Under the pieces are notes generated by a model. The model was not told the DNA's origin, made no database searches, and saw only the letters and a list, made by a program, of their open reading frames with translations. A stretch of DNA of 39,467 nt from Acinetobacter lwoffii (lineage in GTDB: Bacteria > Pseudomonadota > Gammaproteobacteria > Pseudomonadales > Moraxellaceae), in the NCBI GenBank assembly GCA_013530545.1, contig SPVA01000080.1, positions 1 to 39,467 on the forward strand, written 5' to 3'. This document shows, in pieces, positions 19,150 to 27,047 of this stretch (position 1 is the stretch's first letter; every line of letters begins with the position of its first letter). Both the position numbers and the translations under genes were made by a program.

Positions 19150-19967
19150 TGAATATTTTACAAGCCCTGGCTTTACGCGGTGAAGCTGAAAGTTATGAAC
19201 GTCAGGAAAATGCCTGGTTACTGGAACACATCACCAAGATTGATTCATTTGATCTACTAATGAAAAAGGATCAGGAGTTAACGCCTGAACAGGAACAAGC
19301 GTATAAAGACGGGTTGGCGCGTATTGCTGCCGGTGAGCCTTTGGCCTATGTCACTGGTTCACAGCCATTCTGGACTTTGGACCTCAAAGTGACCAAAAAT
19401 ACCTTAGTGCCACGTCCGGATACTGAAGTGCTGGTTGAGACCGTGTTGAAGTTAGACCTGCCTGATGACGCCCGTGTAGTAGATTTGGGTACAGGTACTG
19501 GCGCAATTGCCTTATCACTGGCATCTGAGCGTTCTAACTGGACAGTAACGGCTTCTGATATCTACGAGCCTACGCTTGAGGTGGCGAAATATAATGCGGA
19601 ACAACATGATATTGAGAATGTAGAATTTGTTCTGGGTTCATGGCTGAAGCCATTTGGCCGTCAATTCTTTGACGCCATTGTATCGAATCCACCTTATATC
19701 GACGCTGATGATGTGCATATGCAGAATCTGGCGACTGAACCGGAACGTGCGCTGGTGGCAGATAAAAAGGGGCTGGCCGATATTGAAATGATTATTCTGC
19801 AAGCCAAGAAGCATTTGACTGTGAATGGTTGGGTGGTGCTTGAACATGGTTATGATCAGGCAGATGCCGTACAACATCTATTTAAACAGGCGGGTTATAA
19901 GCAAGTCCGCACGGTTAAAGATTATGGCGGGAATGATCGTGTGACTTTGGCGCAATGGCCGCATTAA
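19149..19967 (+). CDS. prmC: Release factor glutamine methyltransferase
   Basis: SAM-dependent enzyme that N5-methylates the glutamine of the GGQ motif in RF1 and RF2. The SAM site is VVDLGTGTGAIALSLASE (about residues 114-131). The glutamine-binding catalytic motif NPPY lies at about 180-183 in FDAIVSNPPYIDADD. The N-terminal helical domain ends in EPLAYVTGSQPFW. It has 272 residues. Its ATG overlaps the prfA stop, so translation is coupled to RF1. Confidence 0.97.
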   Translation: MNILQALALRGEAESYERQENAWLLEHITKIDSFDLLMKKDQELTPEQEQAYKDGLARIAAGEPLAYVTGSQPFWTLDLKVTKNTLVPRPDTEVLVETVLKLDLPDDARVVDLGTGTGAIALSLASERSNWTVTASDIYEPTLEVAKYNAEQHDIENVEFVLGSWLKPFGRQFFDAIVSNPPYIDADDVHMQNLATEPERALVADKKGLADIEMIILQAKKHLTVNGWVVLEHGYDQADAVQHLFKQAGYKQVRTVKDYGGNDRVTLAQWPH

Positions 19968-20011
19968 TCTGTAATTCTTTTTCTATAAAAAAGCGACTAC
20001 ATTAAACAAAA

Positions 20012-20035
20012 AAAGCGATGCCAGAGCATCGCTTT
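20012..20035 (-). terminator. Terminator between prmC and the small hypothetical gene
   Basis: The stem AAAGCGATGC/GCATCGCTTT has a CAGA loop and is followed on the minus strand by seven T. It is best read as the terminator of the minus-strand 117-residue gene. It could also stop prmC transcripts less well. Confidence 0.8.
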
Positions 20036-20055
20036 CGAGGAATTCTTAAAAAGAA

Positions 20056-20409
20056 TTACATCGGATAATCCTGTAGACAGTCATAGACTTCTACCTGATC
20101 TAGGCTACCGGTTTCCATTGCCAGACAAAGTGCCACAACTTTCAAAGTATCTGCCAGATATTTTTCATCTTTCAAGGCGATACCTTCCTGTAATCCACTT
20201 ATACGTTCTGCTGGAATTTCAAGGGCCTGAGCCGCTTCCACAGCATCTACTTGGTTAAAGAAGTGCAAAATTGCATCTTTCAGTTCTGCATCCGATGCAT
20301 TTAAAATCCCTTGATTCAACTGTTCTGTGATGAGATCAGTCGAAGAAAATAAAGCTTTAGAGAAGTTTTGGACAAGATTTTGCCCAAGTACATCAGTCAT
20401 CTTTAACAT
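20056..20409 (-). CDS. Small acidic helical protein of unknown function
   Basis: I do not recognise this 117-residue protein. It is acidic, mainly helical in character, with no signal peptide, membrane span or cysteine motif beyond two cysteines near the C-terminus. The ATG at 20409 has AAGG at a suitable distance. A second in-frame ATG three codons on is possible. It ends in a good terminator and is preceded by a striking 21-bp-period direct repeat, so it seems to be a real, independently controlled gene. It sits between prmC and an AraC-family regulator on the same strand. Confidence 0.7.
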   Translation of the reverse strand: MLKMTDVLGQNLVQNFSKALFSSTDLITEQLNQGILNASDAELKDAILHFFNQVDAVEAAQALEIPAERISGLQEGIALKDEKYLADTLKVVALCLAMETGSLDQVEVYDCLQDYPM

Positions 20410-20489
20410 GGAGATACCTTCAACTAGAAAGGAAAATGGAGAGTACAGCCAATAGCAAAAGTGCTATAAATTGAATGAAAAATAATCTA

Positions 20490-20521
20490 TTTCCGGGTGA
20501 ATTGCAAAGCTTTCCGGGTGA
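20490..20521. repeat. Two direct 11-bp repeats spaced 21 bp
   Basis: TTTCCGGGTGA occurs at 20490-20500 and again at 20511-20521, a period of 21 bases (two helical turns). It lies about 80-110 bases upstream of the small hypothetical gene and downstream of the AraC-family gene. Direct half-sites about 21 bp apart are the typical architecture of AraC-family operators; the assignment to the neighbouring regulator is inference. Confidence 0.55.
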
Positions 20522-20637
20522 CTGTGTAGTCCTGCTAATATATGTTTTAGGGCTTGAAATATATAATCATAATAAAAATAAATGCTTAGAATCCAAGTGT
20601 TTTTCGGTAATATTTTTAAAGTCTAAATTTATATAAA

Positions 20638-21756
20638 TTATCTAATATTATTTTGTCGATACGCGCCTGGACTGACGCCAGTCCACTTTTTGAATGCACG
20701 ATGAAATGCACTGGATTCCTGAAAATTAAGCTGATCGCTGATCTCTTGTAAACTTTGTTCAGTACGGGTCAGTAACTCAATGGCGGTATCCCGGCGTATC
20801 TCATTTTTTAACTGTTGATAGCTGACACCTTCACTTTTTAAACGCCGTTGCATGGTCGCTTCAGACATATTCATTTTTAAGGCCAGTTCATTCAGTTCCA
20901 GCCATTCTGCCGGTGAAACTTGCAGTAATTGACGGCGAATCTGGGTGCTCAAGGCATAGGGGTTTTTAAAACGCACCAATAAATTTTGTGGGGTTTGCTG
21001 AATAAACTGATACCAGGACTGAGTATCCTGTTTGATTGGTAATTGCAGATAGCTTGCATCAAATTGCACATAGTTTTCGCTGGCCTGATATTCAATCTGT
21101 TCACAGAACCGAACTTTATAATCAAAATCATCCAGTGGTGCTTCACATTTCAATTGAATCTGATTAAGCAAAATCCGTTGTCCACTTAACCAGCAGATCA
21201 GGGTATGAATCAGCATCAGATAAGTCGCGTAACTAAACATGCGTTTAGTCGATTTTAGATCATAAATCACGATATAGGCATAGTGTTCTTCAACCATGAG
21301 CGTGCTTTGCAGATCGTCCAAAACCAGATTGAGAAATTGCAGAATGTGTTGCAGGGCTTTTTCCAATGTATCTGCCTGCATAACCATTTTCGAAAGCAAT
21401 TTAAAACTGCCACGACGCATGGCATGGCTGTCCATGCCAAAAAATTCGTCATTCATGCTGTCTGCAAGCACAGTCCATAATTGGGCAAATTGGCTGACCG
21501 ACACGCGTGCCTTGGGAGCATTTAATACTTCTGCTGGGATATTGGCTTTTTTCAAAATGGCAGGGATATTAAATTGCAGCCGTTTGGCATCCAGCAATGC
21601 TTCGTTCACCAGGTCAATCGAGATGGTGCCTTTGCTATATTCCAGTGCAGGCTTATGCATATTCAGTCTGACATCCTTGTTTTCATTGTCCAAATACATC
21701 ATGCAAGATGCAATATTTGGAAATTGTACAGAATAAAAACTCTGTTTACTCTGCAT
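20638..21756 (-). CDS. AraC-family transcriptional regulator
   Basis: DNA-binding regulator with an N-terminal arabinose-binding-type domain of the PF12625 kind (SIDLVNEALLDAKRLQFNIPAIL onward) and a C-terminal double helix-turn-helix. In that half ALKMNMSEATMQRRLKSEG is the first motif and ISDQLNFQESSAFHRAFKKWTGVSPGAYR the second. The open frame gives 372 residues. The domain begins only at about residue 41, so a start at the ATG at 21660 (MHKPALEY, 340 residues) is equally likely and leaves room for promoters. No start has a good ribosome site. It is divergent from an SDR, acyl-CoA dehydrogenase and acyl-CoA synthetase group that it probably controls; the inducer is unknown. Confidence 0.88.
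   Translation of the reverse strand: MQSKQSFYSVQFPNIASCMMYLDNENKDVRLNMHKPALEYSKGTISIDLVNEALLDAKRLQFNIPAILKKANIPAEVLNAPKARVSVSQFAQLWTVLADSMNDEFFGMDSHAMRRGSFKLLSKMVMQADTLEKALQHILQFLNLVLDDLQSTLMVEEHYAYIVIYDLKSTKRMFSYATYLMLIHTLICWLSGQRILLNQIQLKCEAPLDDFDYKVRFCEQIEYQASENYVQFDASYLQLPIKQDTQSWYQFIQQTPQNLLVRFKNPYALSTQIRRQLLQVSPAEWLELNELALKMNMSEATMQRRLKSEGVSYQQLKNEIRRDTAIELLTRTEQSLQEISDQLNFQESSAFHRAFKKWTGVSPGAYRQNNIR
21690..21720. repeat. Inverted repeat in the araC/SDR divergent region
   Basis: CCAAATA at 21690-21696 and TATTTGG at 21714-21720 flank a CATC/GATG pair (21697-21700 and 21707-21710), with CAA unpaired on one side. If the regulator starts at 21660, this lies between the two divergent genes and could be an operator. 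If it starts at 21756, it is inside the coding region. Confidence 0.4.
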
Positions 21757-21798
21757 ATTAAGTCGTATCTGAAATAGAAAAATCGCTAGGAAATAAAC

Positions 21799-22569
21799 AT
21801 GAACATTCAGGGAAAAGTTATTGTGATCACTGGTGGTGCCTCAGGTTTGGGTGCAGCTACAGCGACTCATTTGGTTGAACACGGTGCTAAAGTGATTCTG
21901 GTCGATATGAATCAGGAGCAGGGTCAGGCATTACAGCAGCAACTGGGCTCACAGTCTGAATTTGTACAGCTCGATGTGACCGATGAACAGACAGTTGAAG
22001 CTTTCTTCGCTCATGTTGAAAGCACATATGGCCAACTGAATGGTTTGATCAACTGTGCCGGGATTGCGCCATCCGCCAAAGTATTGGGTCGTAACGGCAT
22101 CCATGAATTGGCAATGTTCCAAAAAGTGCTGAATATTAATGTAAACGGTACTTTTAATATGTTGCGTCATGCGGCGGCTTTAATTGCAAAATATGAGCTG
22201 CAAGCTGGTGAAGAAGAACGTGGCGTGATTGTGAACACCGCTTCGGTTGCCGCTTATGACGGCCAAATTGGTCAGACTGCCTATGCGGCTTCTAAAGGTG
22301 CAGTAGTCGCAATGACTTTACCTCTGGCACGTGAACTGGCCCGTGAAGCGATCCGTGTCATGACCATCGCGCCGGGCATTATGGAAACTCCGATGCTAAA
22401 AGGCATGCCACAAAATGTCCAGGATGCTTTAGGACAAATGGTGCCGTTTCCACCACGTCTGGCAAAACCACAGGAATTTGCCCATCTGGTGGGACATATT
22501 TTTGAAAATAGTTATTTGAATGGTGAGGTCATTCGTCTGGATGGCGCAATCCGTATGGCACCAAAATAA
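21799..22569 (+). CDS. Short-chain dehydrogenase, 3-hydroxyacyl-CoA dehydrogenase type-2 like
   Basis: NAD-dependent oxidoreductase of the classical SDR family, closest in feel to type-2 3-hydroxyacyl-CoA dehydrogenase (HSD17B10-like). It has a cofactor loop TGGASGLG (residues 11-18), NCAG motif near 85-88, and catalytic S149, Y162 and K166 in NTASVAAYDG and YAASK. A long insertion after residue 130 (ELQAGEEERG) is typical of HSD10. It has 256 residues. AGGA precedes the ATG. It likely oxidises a short or branched 3-hydroxyacyl-CoA in beta-oxidation, together with the downstream acyl-CoA dehydrogenase. The substrate is inferred from family and context. Confidence 0.9.
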   Translation: MNIQGKVIVITGGASGLGAATATHLVEHGAKVILVDMNQEQGQALQQQLGSQSEFVQLDVTDEQTVEAFFAHVESTYGQLNGLINCAGIAPSAKVLGRNGIHELAMFQKVLNINVNGTFNMLRHAAALIAKYELQAGEEERGVIVNTASVAAYDGQIGQTAYAASKGAVVAMTLPLARELAREAIRVMTIAPGIMETPMLKGMPQNVQDALGQMVPFPPRLAKPQEFAHLVGHIFENSYLNGEVIRLDGAIRMAPK

Positions 22570-22732
22570 TTCATTAAATAAACACACTTTCTTTGACTCA
22601 TCAAAATGGCAATGACGTGTCAGGGAAAGTTGCATGCTGAATTTGCCGAATACATCCAAAAAAACATCAGATTTTGAAAATTAAAAATTCTTTGCTGATG
22701 CTGGATAGAAAAAATAAAGAAGGGAAAGCCCC

Positions 22733-23869
22733 GTGATTTTAAATGACGAACAAAAAATGATTCAGGACATGATGCGGAATTATTCGCAGCAGAAACTGAA
22801 ACCAACCGCTGGTTTGCGCGATAAAACAGAACAATTTCCAGTACAAGAACTCCAGGAACTCGGTGAGCTTGGCGCATTGGGTATGACAGTGGCTGAAGAG
22901 TGGGGCGGTGCAGGCCTGGATTATGTGTCACTGGTCTTGGCGCTAGAAGAGATCGCCGCAGGTGATGGTGCGATTTCAACTATTATCAGTGTGCAGAATT
23001 CTTTGCCTTGTGGCATTACCCAGCGCTATGGCACTGAAGCACAAAAACAGCAGTATTTGACTAAACTGGCGACAGGTGAATGGCTCGGTTGTTTCTGCTT
23101 GACGGAACCTCAGGCCGGTTCGGATGCCAGTTCGCTGGAGTGTAAAGCCGAACGTGATGGCGATGAATGGGTGCTAAATGGCACCAAGCAGTTTATCACG
23201 ACAGGTAAACACGCACAGATTGCCTTAGTCTTTGCTGTGACCGATAAATCGGCGGGGAAAAAAGGTATTTCATGCTTTCTGGTGCCGACCGGTGCACCGG
23301 GTTATATCGTGTCACGCCTAGAAGAGAAAATGGGTCAACATTGTTCCGATACCGCGACCATCGTTTTGGATAACTGCCGGATTCCGGCTGCCAACCTGCT
23401 AGGTCAGGAAGGTGAAGGCTATAAAATTGCCTTGTCGAATCTTGAGTCTGGTCGGATCGGCATTGCAGCACAATCTGTCGGCATGGCGCGGGCTGCGCTA
23501 GATGCTGCAGTGGAATATGCCAATGAACGCAAAGCCTTTGGTGTGGAAATTGTCCAGCATCAGGCTGTGGCGTTCAGGCTTGCAGATATGGCGACACAAA
23601 TTGAAGCCGCACGTCAGCTCGTTTTGCATGCTGCAACATTAAAAGATGCAGGCTTGGCGTGTTTAAAAGAAGCATCGATGGCAAAACTGTTTGCATCGAC
23701 CATTGCAGAGCGAGTCTGTTCAGATGCGATTCAGATTCATGGCGGTTACGGTTATGTGTCCGATTTTCCAGTGGAGCGTATTTATCGCGATGTGCGAGTG
23801 AGCCAGATTTATGAAGGTGCATCGGATATTCAACGTCTGGTGATTGCGCGTGAAGTCTGTCAACGCTGA
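22733..23869 (+). CDS. Acyl-CoA dehydrogenase
   Basis: FAD enzyme for the first step of acyl-CoA beta-oxidation, passing electrons to ETF. The signatures are CFCLTEPQAGSDASSL (about residues 122-137) and the C-terminal IHGGYGYVSDFPVERIYRDV. The catalytic base glutamate is E361 in YEGASDIQ, the position used by short- and medium-chain enzymes rather than by isovaleryl-CoA dehydrogenase. It has 378 residues. The start is GTG with AAGGGA upstream. It lies 163 bases after the SDR on the same strand. A short or branched short-chain substrate is likely but not provable from sequence. Confidence 0.95.
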   Translation: MILNDEQKMIQDMMRNYSQQKLKPTAGLRDKTEQFPVQELQELGELGALGMTVAEEWGGAGLDYVSLVLALEEIAAGDGAISTIISVQNSLPCGITQRYGTEAQKQQYLTKLATGEWLGCFCLTEPQAGSDASSLECKAERDGDEWVLNGTKQFITTGKHAQIALVFAVTDKSAGKKGISCFLVPTGAPGYIVSRLEEKMGQHCSDTATIVLDNCRIPAANLLGQEGEGYKIALSNLESGRIGIAAQSVGMARAALDAAVEYANERKAFGVEIVQHQAVAFRLADMATQIEAARQLVLHAATLKDAGLACLKEASMAKLFASTIAERVCSDAIQIHGGYGYVSDFPVERIYRDVRVSQIYEGASDIQRLVIAREVCQR

Positions 23870-23999
23870 TTTTTAATTTAAAAAAACAGACTTTGACTGA
23901 TGTTCAAATCCTGCACTTACATTGATGGATATGGAAATTTGAGGGTTTAACTCTAAATGATGATCCACATACAGGATGAATCATCGAAAAATAAGCCTT

Positions 24000-24027
24000 A
24001 TTCATGTTCTAGTCCTAGGGCATGAAT
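24000..24027. repeat. Inverted repeat before the acyl-CoA synthetase gene
   Basis: ATTCATG (24000-24006) and CATGAAT (24021-24027) are separated by 14 bases in the 264-base gap between the acyl-CoA dehydrogenase and the synthetase. It is not followed by a T run, so it is not an obvious terminator. A regulatory site is possible. Confidence 0.35.
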
Positions 24028-24133
24028 GCAGATTTGAGAAAGTATGCTGAGGGAATCAGCAGGAACAACAAATACAAATGGACAAACTCAGGCAAGGTCG
24101 CCTGAAAACTACAACAGGAAAGAGGTTGTCGTC

Positions 24134-25780
24134 ATGAAGACACTAGAACAGGCATATGCTGATTTTAATTTTGAAAATATGGTTCAAGAACATCTGGTTG
24201 GAAACGCAGAGAACATCAATGCGTATACCGAATGCTGTGGTCGCTACTTGGGTCAAAACCGAACTGCACTGATTTGGGAAGGCAAAAACGGAGACGCAGA
24301 GCAGTGGACCTTTGAACAACTGGCCGTGGCTTCAGGACAGCTGGCCAATTATATGCATTCTCTGGGTTTAAAGGCTGGTGACTGTATTGCAGGGTTGCTG
24401 CCAAGAACGCCAGCACTCTTAATTACTATATTGGCCACTTGGCGGATTGGTGCCATTTACCAACCTTTATTTACTGCCTTTGAAAGCAAAGCCATTGAAC
24501 ATCGTATCAGTACCGCCAATACCCAGTTGATCGTTACTGATGAAGAACAACGACTGAAACTCCATGATCTCAATGTTCCTAATATTCTGACTGTGCATCA
24601 GGCAGCAGCGGATAATTATCAAGATGCTGATTTCTGGACAGCCTTGCAGCAACAACCGGAGGAGTTTGAACCGGTAAGTTGCCAGTTTAATGATATCTTC
24701 CTGATGATGTTTACTTCAGGCACCACAGGCTTGGCAAAATCGGTTCCTGTGCCTTTAAAAGCCTTGTTGGCCTTTAAAGGTTATATGCTGCACGCTGTAG
24801 ATCTGCAAGATGAAGATTCCTTCTGGAATCTGGCAGACCCGGGCTGGGCGTATGGACTGTATTATGGCATTGCAGGGCCGCTCAGTTTAGGGCACAGCAT
24901 CATCATGGATGAACGTGGCTTTAGTGTCGATAATGCCGTACAAATCATTCAAAAATATCAGGTTAGTAACCTGACCGGTTCGCCAACCGCATTTCGCATG
25001 TTCTTTGGTTTTAAAGAAAAATTTGATGCAGGCATCAGTTCGCATTTACGCGTGGTAAGCAGTGCAGGTGAGCCGCTCACGCCTGAAGTGATTCAGTGGT
25101 TCAATCATGATTTAAATGTGAATATTTACGATCAATATGGACAGACTGAACTGGGTATGGTGATCGCCAATCATCATGGCTTGGAGCATTATAAAAAAGT
25201 TGGTTCAGCCGGTTTTGCTATTCCTGGGCATCGTTTTGCTGTATTGGACAAAGAACATCAGGAAGTAGAAAAAGGCGGGATTGGAACCTTGGCAATTGAC
25301 TGTGCAGCTTCACCGTTGATGTGGTTTGAAGGCTATGCAGGCCACAACCGCAAGTCATTTGTTGGGCAGTATTATCTCACTGGTGATACCGTGAAGCTGA
25401 ATGAATATGGCGGTATTGATTTTATTGGGCGTGCAGACGATGTCATTACAACTTCGGGCTATCGGGTTGGGCCTTTTGATGTAGAAAGTACCTTGCTTGA
25501 ATGTGAAGAAGTGCTTGAATCTGCCGTAGTCGGCAAGCCAGATCCAGAACGAACTGAAATTGTGAAAGCCTTTGTAGTGCTTAAATCGGCTTATCCGGCT
25601 ACTGAAGATTTGATGTTGAAACTGCAAAGTTATGTACGTTCACGCTTATCCAAACATGCCTATCCGAAAGAGATTGAGTTTGTGGCATCTTTGCCTAAAA
25701 CATCGAGTGGCAAGATTCAGCGAAATTTACTCAAACAGCAGGAAGTTGCCAAACTTCAAGAGATGAAGCGAGTCAGCTAA
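24134..25780 (+). CDS. AMP-dependent acyl-CoA synthetase
   Basis: ANL-superfamily ligase that activates a carboxylic acid through an acyl-AMP to the acyl-CoA, using ATP and CoA. P-loop TSGTTGLAKS lies at about residues 196-205. Motif A5 YGQTELG, the hinge region YYLTGDTVKLNEYGGIDFIGRADDVI and the C-terminal catalytic lysine in PKTSSGKIQRNLL are all present. I start at the ATG at 24134 (MKTLEQAY, 548 residues) because AGAGG lies at a good distance. The frame is open 30 codons upstream, but that part is unlike the family. Motifs resemble medium- or short-chain acyl-CoA synthetases. With the upstream dehydrogenases it probably feeds a short-chain acid into beta-oxidation. Confidence 0.93.
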   Translation: MKTLEQAYADFNFENMVQEHLVGNAENINAYTECCGRYLGQNRTALIWEGKNGDAEQWTFEQLAVASGQLANYMHSLGLKAGDCIAGLLPRTPALLITILATWRIGAIYQPLFTAFESKAIEHRISTANTQLIVTDEEQRLKLHDLNVPNILTVHQAAADNYQDADFWTALQQQPEEFEPVSCQFNDIFLMMFTSGTTGLAKSVPVPLKALLAFKGYMLHAVDLQDEDSFWNLADPGWAYGLYYGIAGPLSLGHSIIMDERGFSVDNAVQIIQKYQVSNLTGSPTAFRMFFGFKEKFDAGISSHLRVVSSAGEPLTPEVIQWFNHDLNVNIYDQYGQTELGMVIANHHGLEHYKKVGSAGFAIPGHRFAVLDKEHQEVEKGGIGTLAIDCAASPLMWFEGYAGHNRKSFVGQYYLTGDTVKLNEYGGIDFIGRADDVITTSGYRVGPFDVESTLLECEEVLESAVVGKPDPERTEIVKAFVVLKSAYPATEDLMLKLQSYVRSRLSKHAYPKEIEFVASLPKTSSGKIQRNLLKQQEVAKLQEMKRVS

Positions 25781-25810
25781 TTTTTCAAATTAATTGTTTG
25801 ATTGAATGCT

Positions 25811-25834
25811 AAAAGGCTGCCATAGCAGCCTTTT
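25811..25834 (+). terminator. Terminator of the acyl-CoA synthetase gene
   Basis: A perfect 10-bp stem (AAAAGGCTGC with GCAGCCTTTT) has a CATA loop and is followed by GGTTTTTT. Confidence 0.88.
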
Positions 25835-25998
25835 GGTTTTTTAAGAAATAAATCTGCTACTTAAATTTTAATCAGATATTGAGCTGATTTTCCCGAACTT
25901 ATATTTTTAAGAGAGCAGATTAAGGCAAGCAAAAATTATAATTTTTTATGTCATTACAGTAAAATTACATTAATATTTAAAATTAAATATATCAAAAA

Positions 25999-26026
25999 TT
26001 TAGCCTCTTAAGATAAAGAGGCTAAA
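25999..26026 (-). terminator. Terminator of the PNPOx-family gene
   Basis: The 11-bp stem TTTAGCCTCTT/AAGAGGCTAAA has a six-base loop and is followed on the minus strand by TTTTTGAT, ten bases past the gene stop. Confidence 0.8.
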
Positions 26027-26035
26027 TCTCATTCA

Positions 26036-26566
26036 TTACCAGATATTACTTTGTAGATTCACTTTTTGATGTTCTGCATGCGGTTCGCCCGCTTCGCCGG
26101 TAACGCCGCCTTTTAAGGCTTTAAAAAGCTGGGTGACTTTGTTGTCTGTCACATTCCAGTATTCTGCGCTGACTGCTTCAGCAATCAATACCCGTACGGT
26201 AGGATCATCTTTGCCTTCAAACCAGTTTTCAGCCCACGGATTCCACAACTGTTCAATCAGAATGCGGTCAGTACTGATCTGGGCATGTGCACTAATCGAC
26301 ACGTAAATACCATCTGATGGTTTTGCAAAAGACAGACCAATCTGACCACGGCCTGTTTCTGCTGCTTTGACCAGATCATTGGTGTTACGCAGGATGAAAT
26401 ATAAGTTTTGACGTTCATTCATCTGCTCGGAGTTCAGCATGGTCATCGGCTGGGAGTGTATTTCATGTGTGTCGGTTAAATGGCTGATCATGGTGTAACG
26501 AACATCCTTGATCAATTCCCATAATTTTTCACGATTATCATGTTGAGTATTGTTATGCTCGGTCAT
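26036..26566 (-). CDS. Pyridoxamine-phosphate-oxidase-fold (general stress protein 26-like) protein
   Basis: Small flavin-binding-fold protein of the split-barrel PNPOx family, with general stress protein 26 features. The core reads KLWELIKDVRYTMISHL, QPMTMLNSEQMNERQNLYFI, and then a C-terminal IEQLWNPWAENWFEGKDDPTVRVLIAEAVSAEYWN. That last block is characteristic of this subgroup. I start at MTEHNNTQHD (176 residues), since GGAGAAC sits at the right distance. The open frame extends 21 residues upstream without a better site. Substrate and cofactor (FMN or F420-like) are not established. It is a single gene with its own terminator. Confidence 0.88.
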   Translation of the reverse strand: MTEHNNTQHDNREKLWELIKDVRYTMISHLTDTHEIHSQPMTMLNSEQMNERQNLYFILRNTNDLVKAAETGRGQIGLSFAKPSDGIYVSISAHAQISTDRILIEQLWNPWAENWFEGKDDPTVRVLIAEAVSAEYWNVTDNKVTQLFKALKGGVTGEAGEPHAEHQKVNLQSNIW

Positions 26567-26685
26567 GTATGTTCTCCATACGATTTTATGAAAGCTGAAA
26601 AAATTGCTTGGTATTTTCAGATTAATCATATTTAGAGACAGATGCCTTAGGTCTCACTGAACTTATACATTTTCATACTCAAATA

Positions 26686-27047
26686 CAGGCAGAGACTACA
26701 GAATTGCTAAACAAGGTGGCTCTATTTACAGGGTAATTCAGTAGTAAAGATTTTAAACACTTCAGGTCTGATACTTTTTCTAAATTAGAAAGAGCTGTTT
26801 GCCGTAACCGTTTAATTGAGGTGATTCAAAAAATCTTGCCAAGCCATAGTGGCTGCAGCTTGATACCGAGCGTTTAGCTGATATGCTATTTGCCTTAACG
26901 ATTGCCGAACCATTTATTGATATGCTGTAAATTGACTGTGAGATTGATATTCCAGAAATTTATCAGTACTTAAAAACTTCAGTAAAGTTAATTTTACGAT
27001 CATTGTTAAAAATTTTCGAAACAAGGAAAGACGTTGTCTACATTTAA
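26686..27047 (+). pseudogene. Decayed TetR/AcrR-family regulator
   Basis: The region translates as a broken TetR-type protein. Frame 1 gives the end of the helix-turn-helix (KVALFTG, stop at 26734, then FSSKDFKHF), then KLERAVCRNRLIEVIQKILP. A one-base shift near 26850 then leads into LQLDTERLADMLFALTIAEP, FIDML, a stop at 26928, and IDCEIDIPEIYQYLKTSVKL to the natural end at 27047. The C-terminal part is typical of the ligand-binding domain of TetR regulators. The N-terminus and part of the middle are missing. Two stops and one frameshift make it non-functional. Its tail overlaps the ribosome site and start of the next gene. Confidence 0.75.

Noticed and set aside
23938-24020. Short frame of 22 residues in the gap before the acyl-CoA synthetase
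   Set aside because: No ribosome site, no hydrophobic or conserved feature, and it ends inside the inverted repeat.
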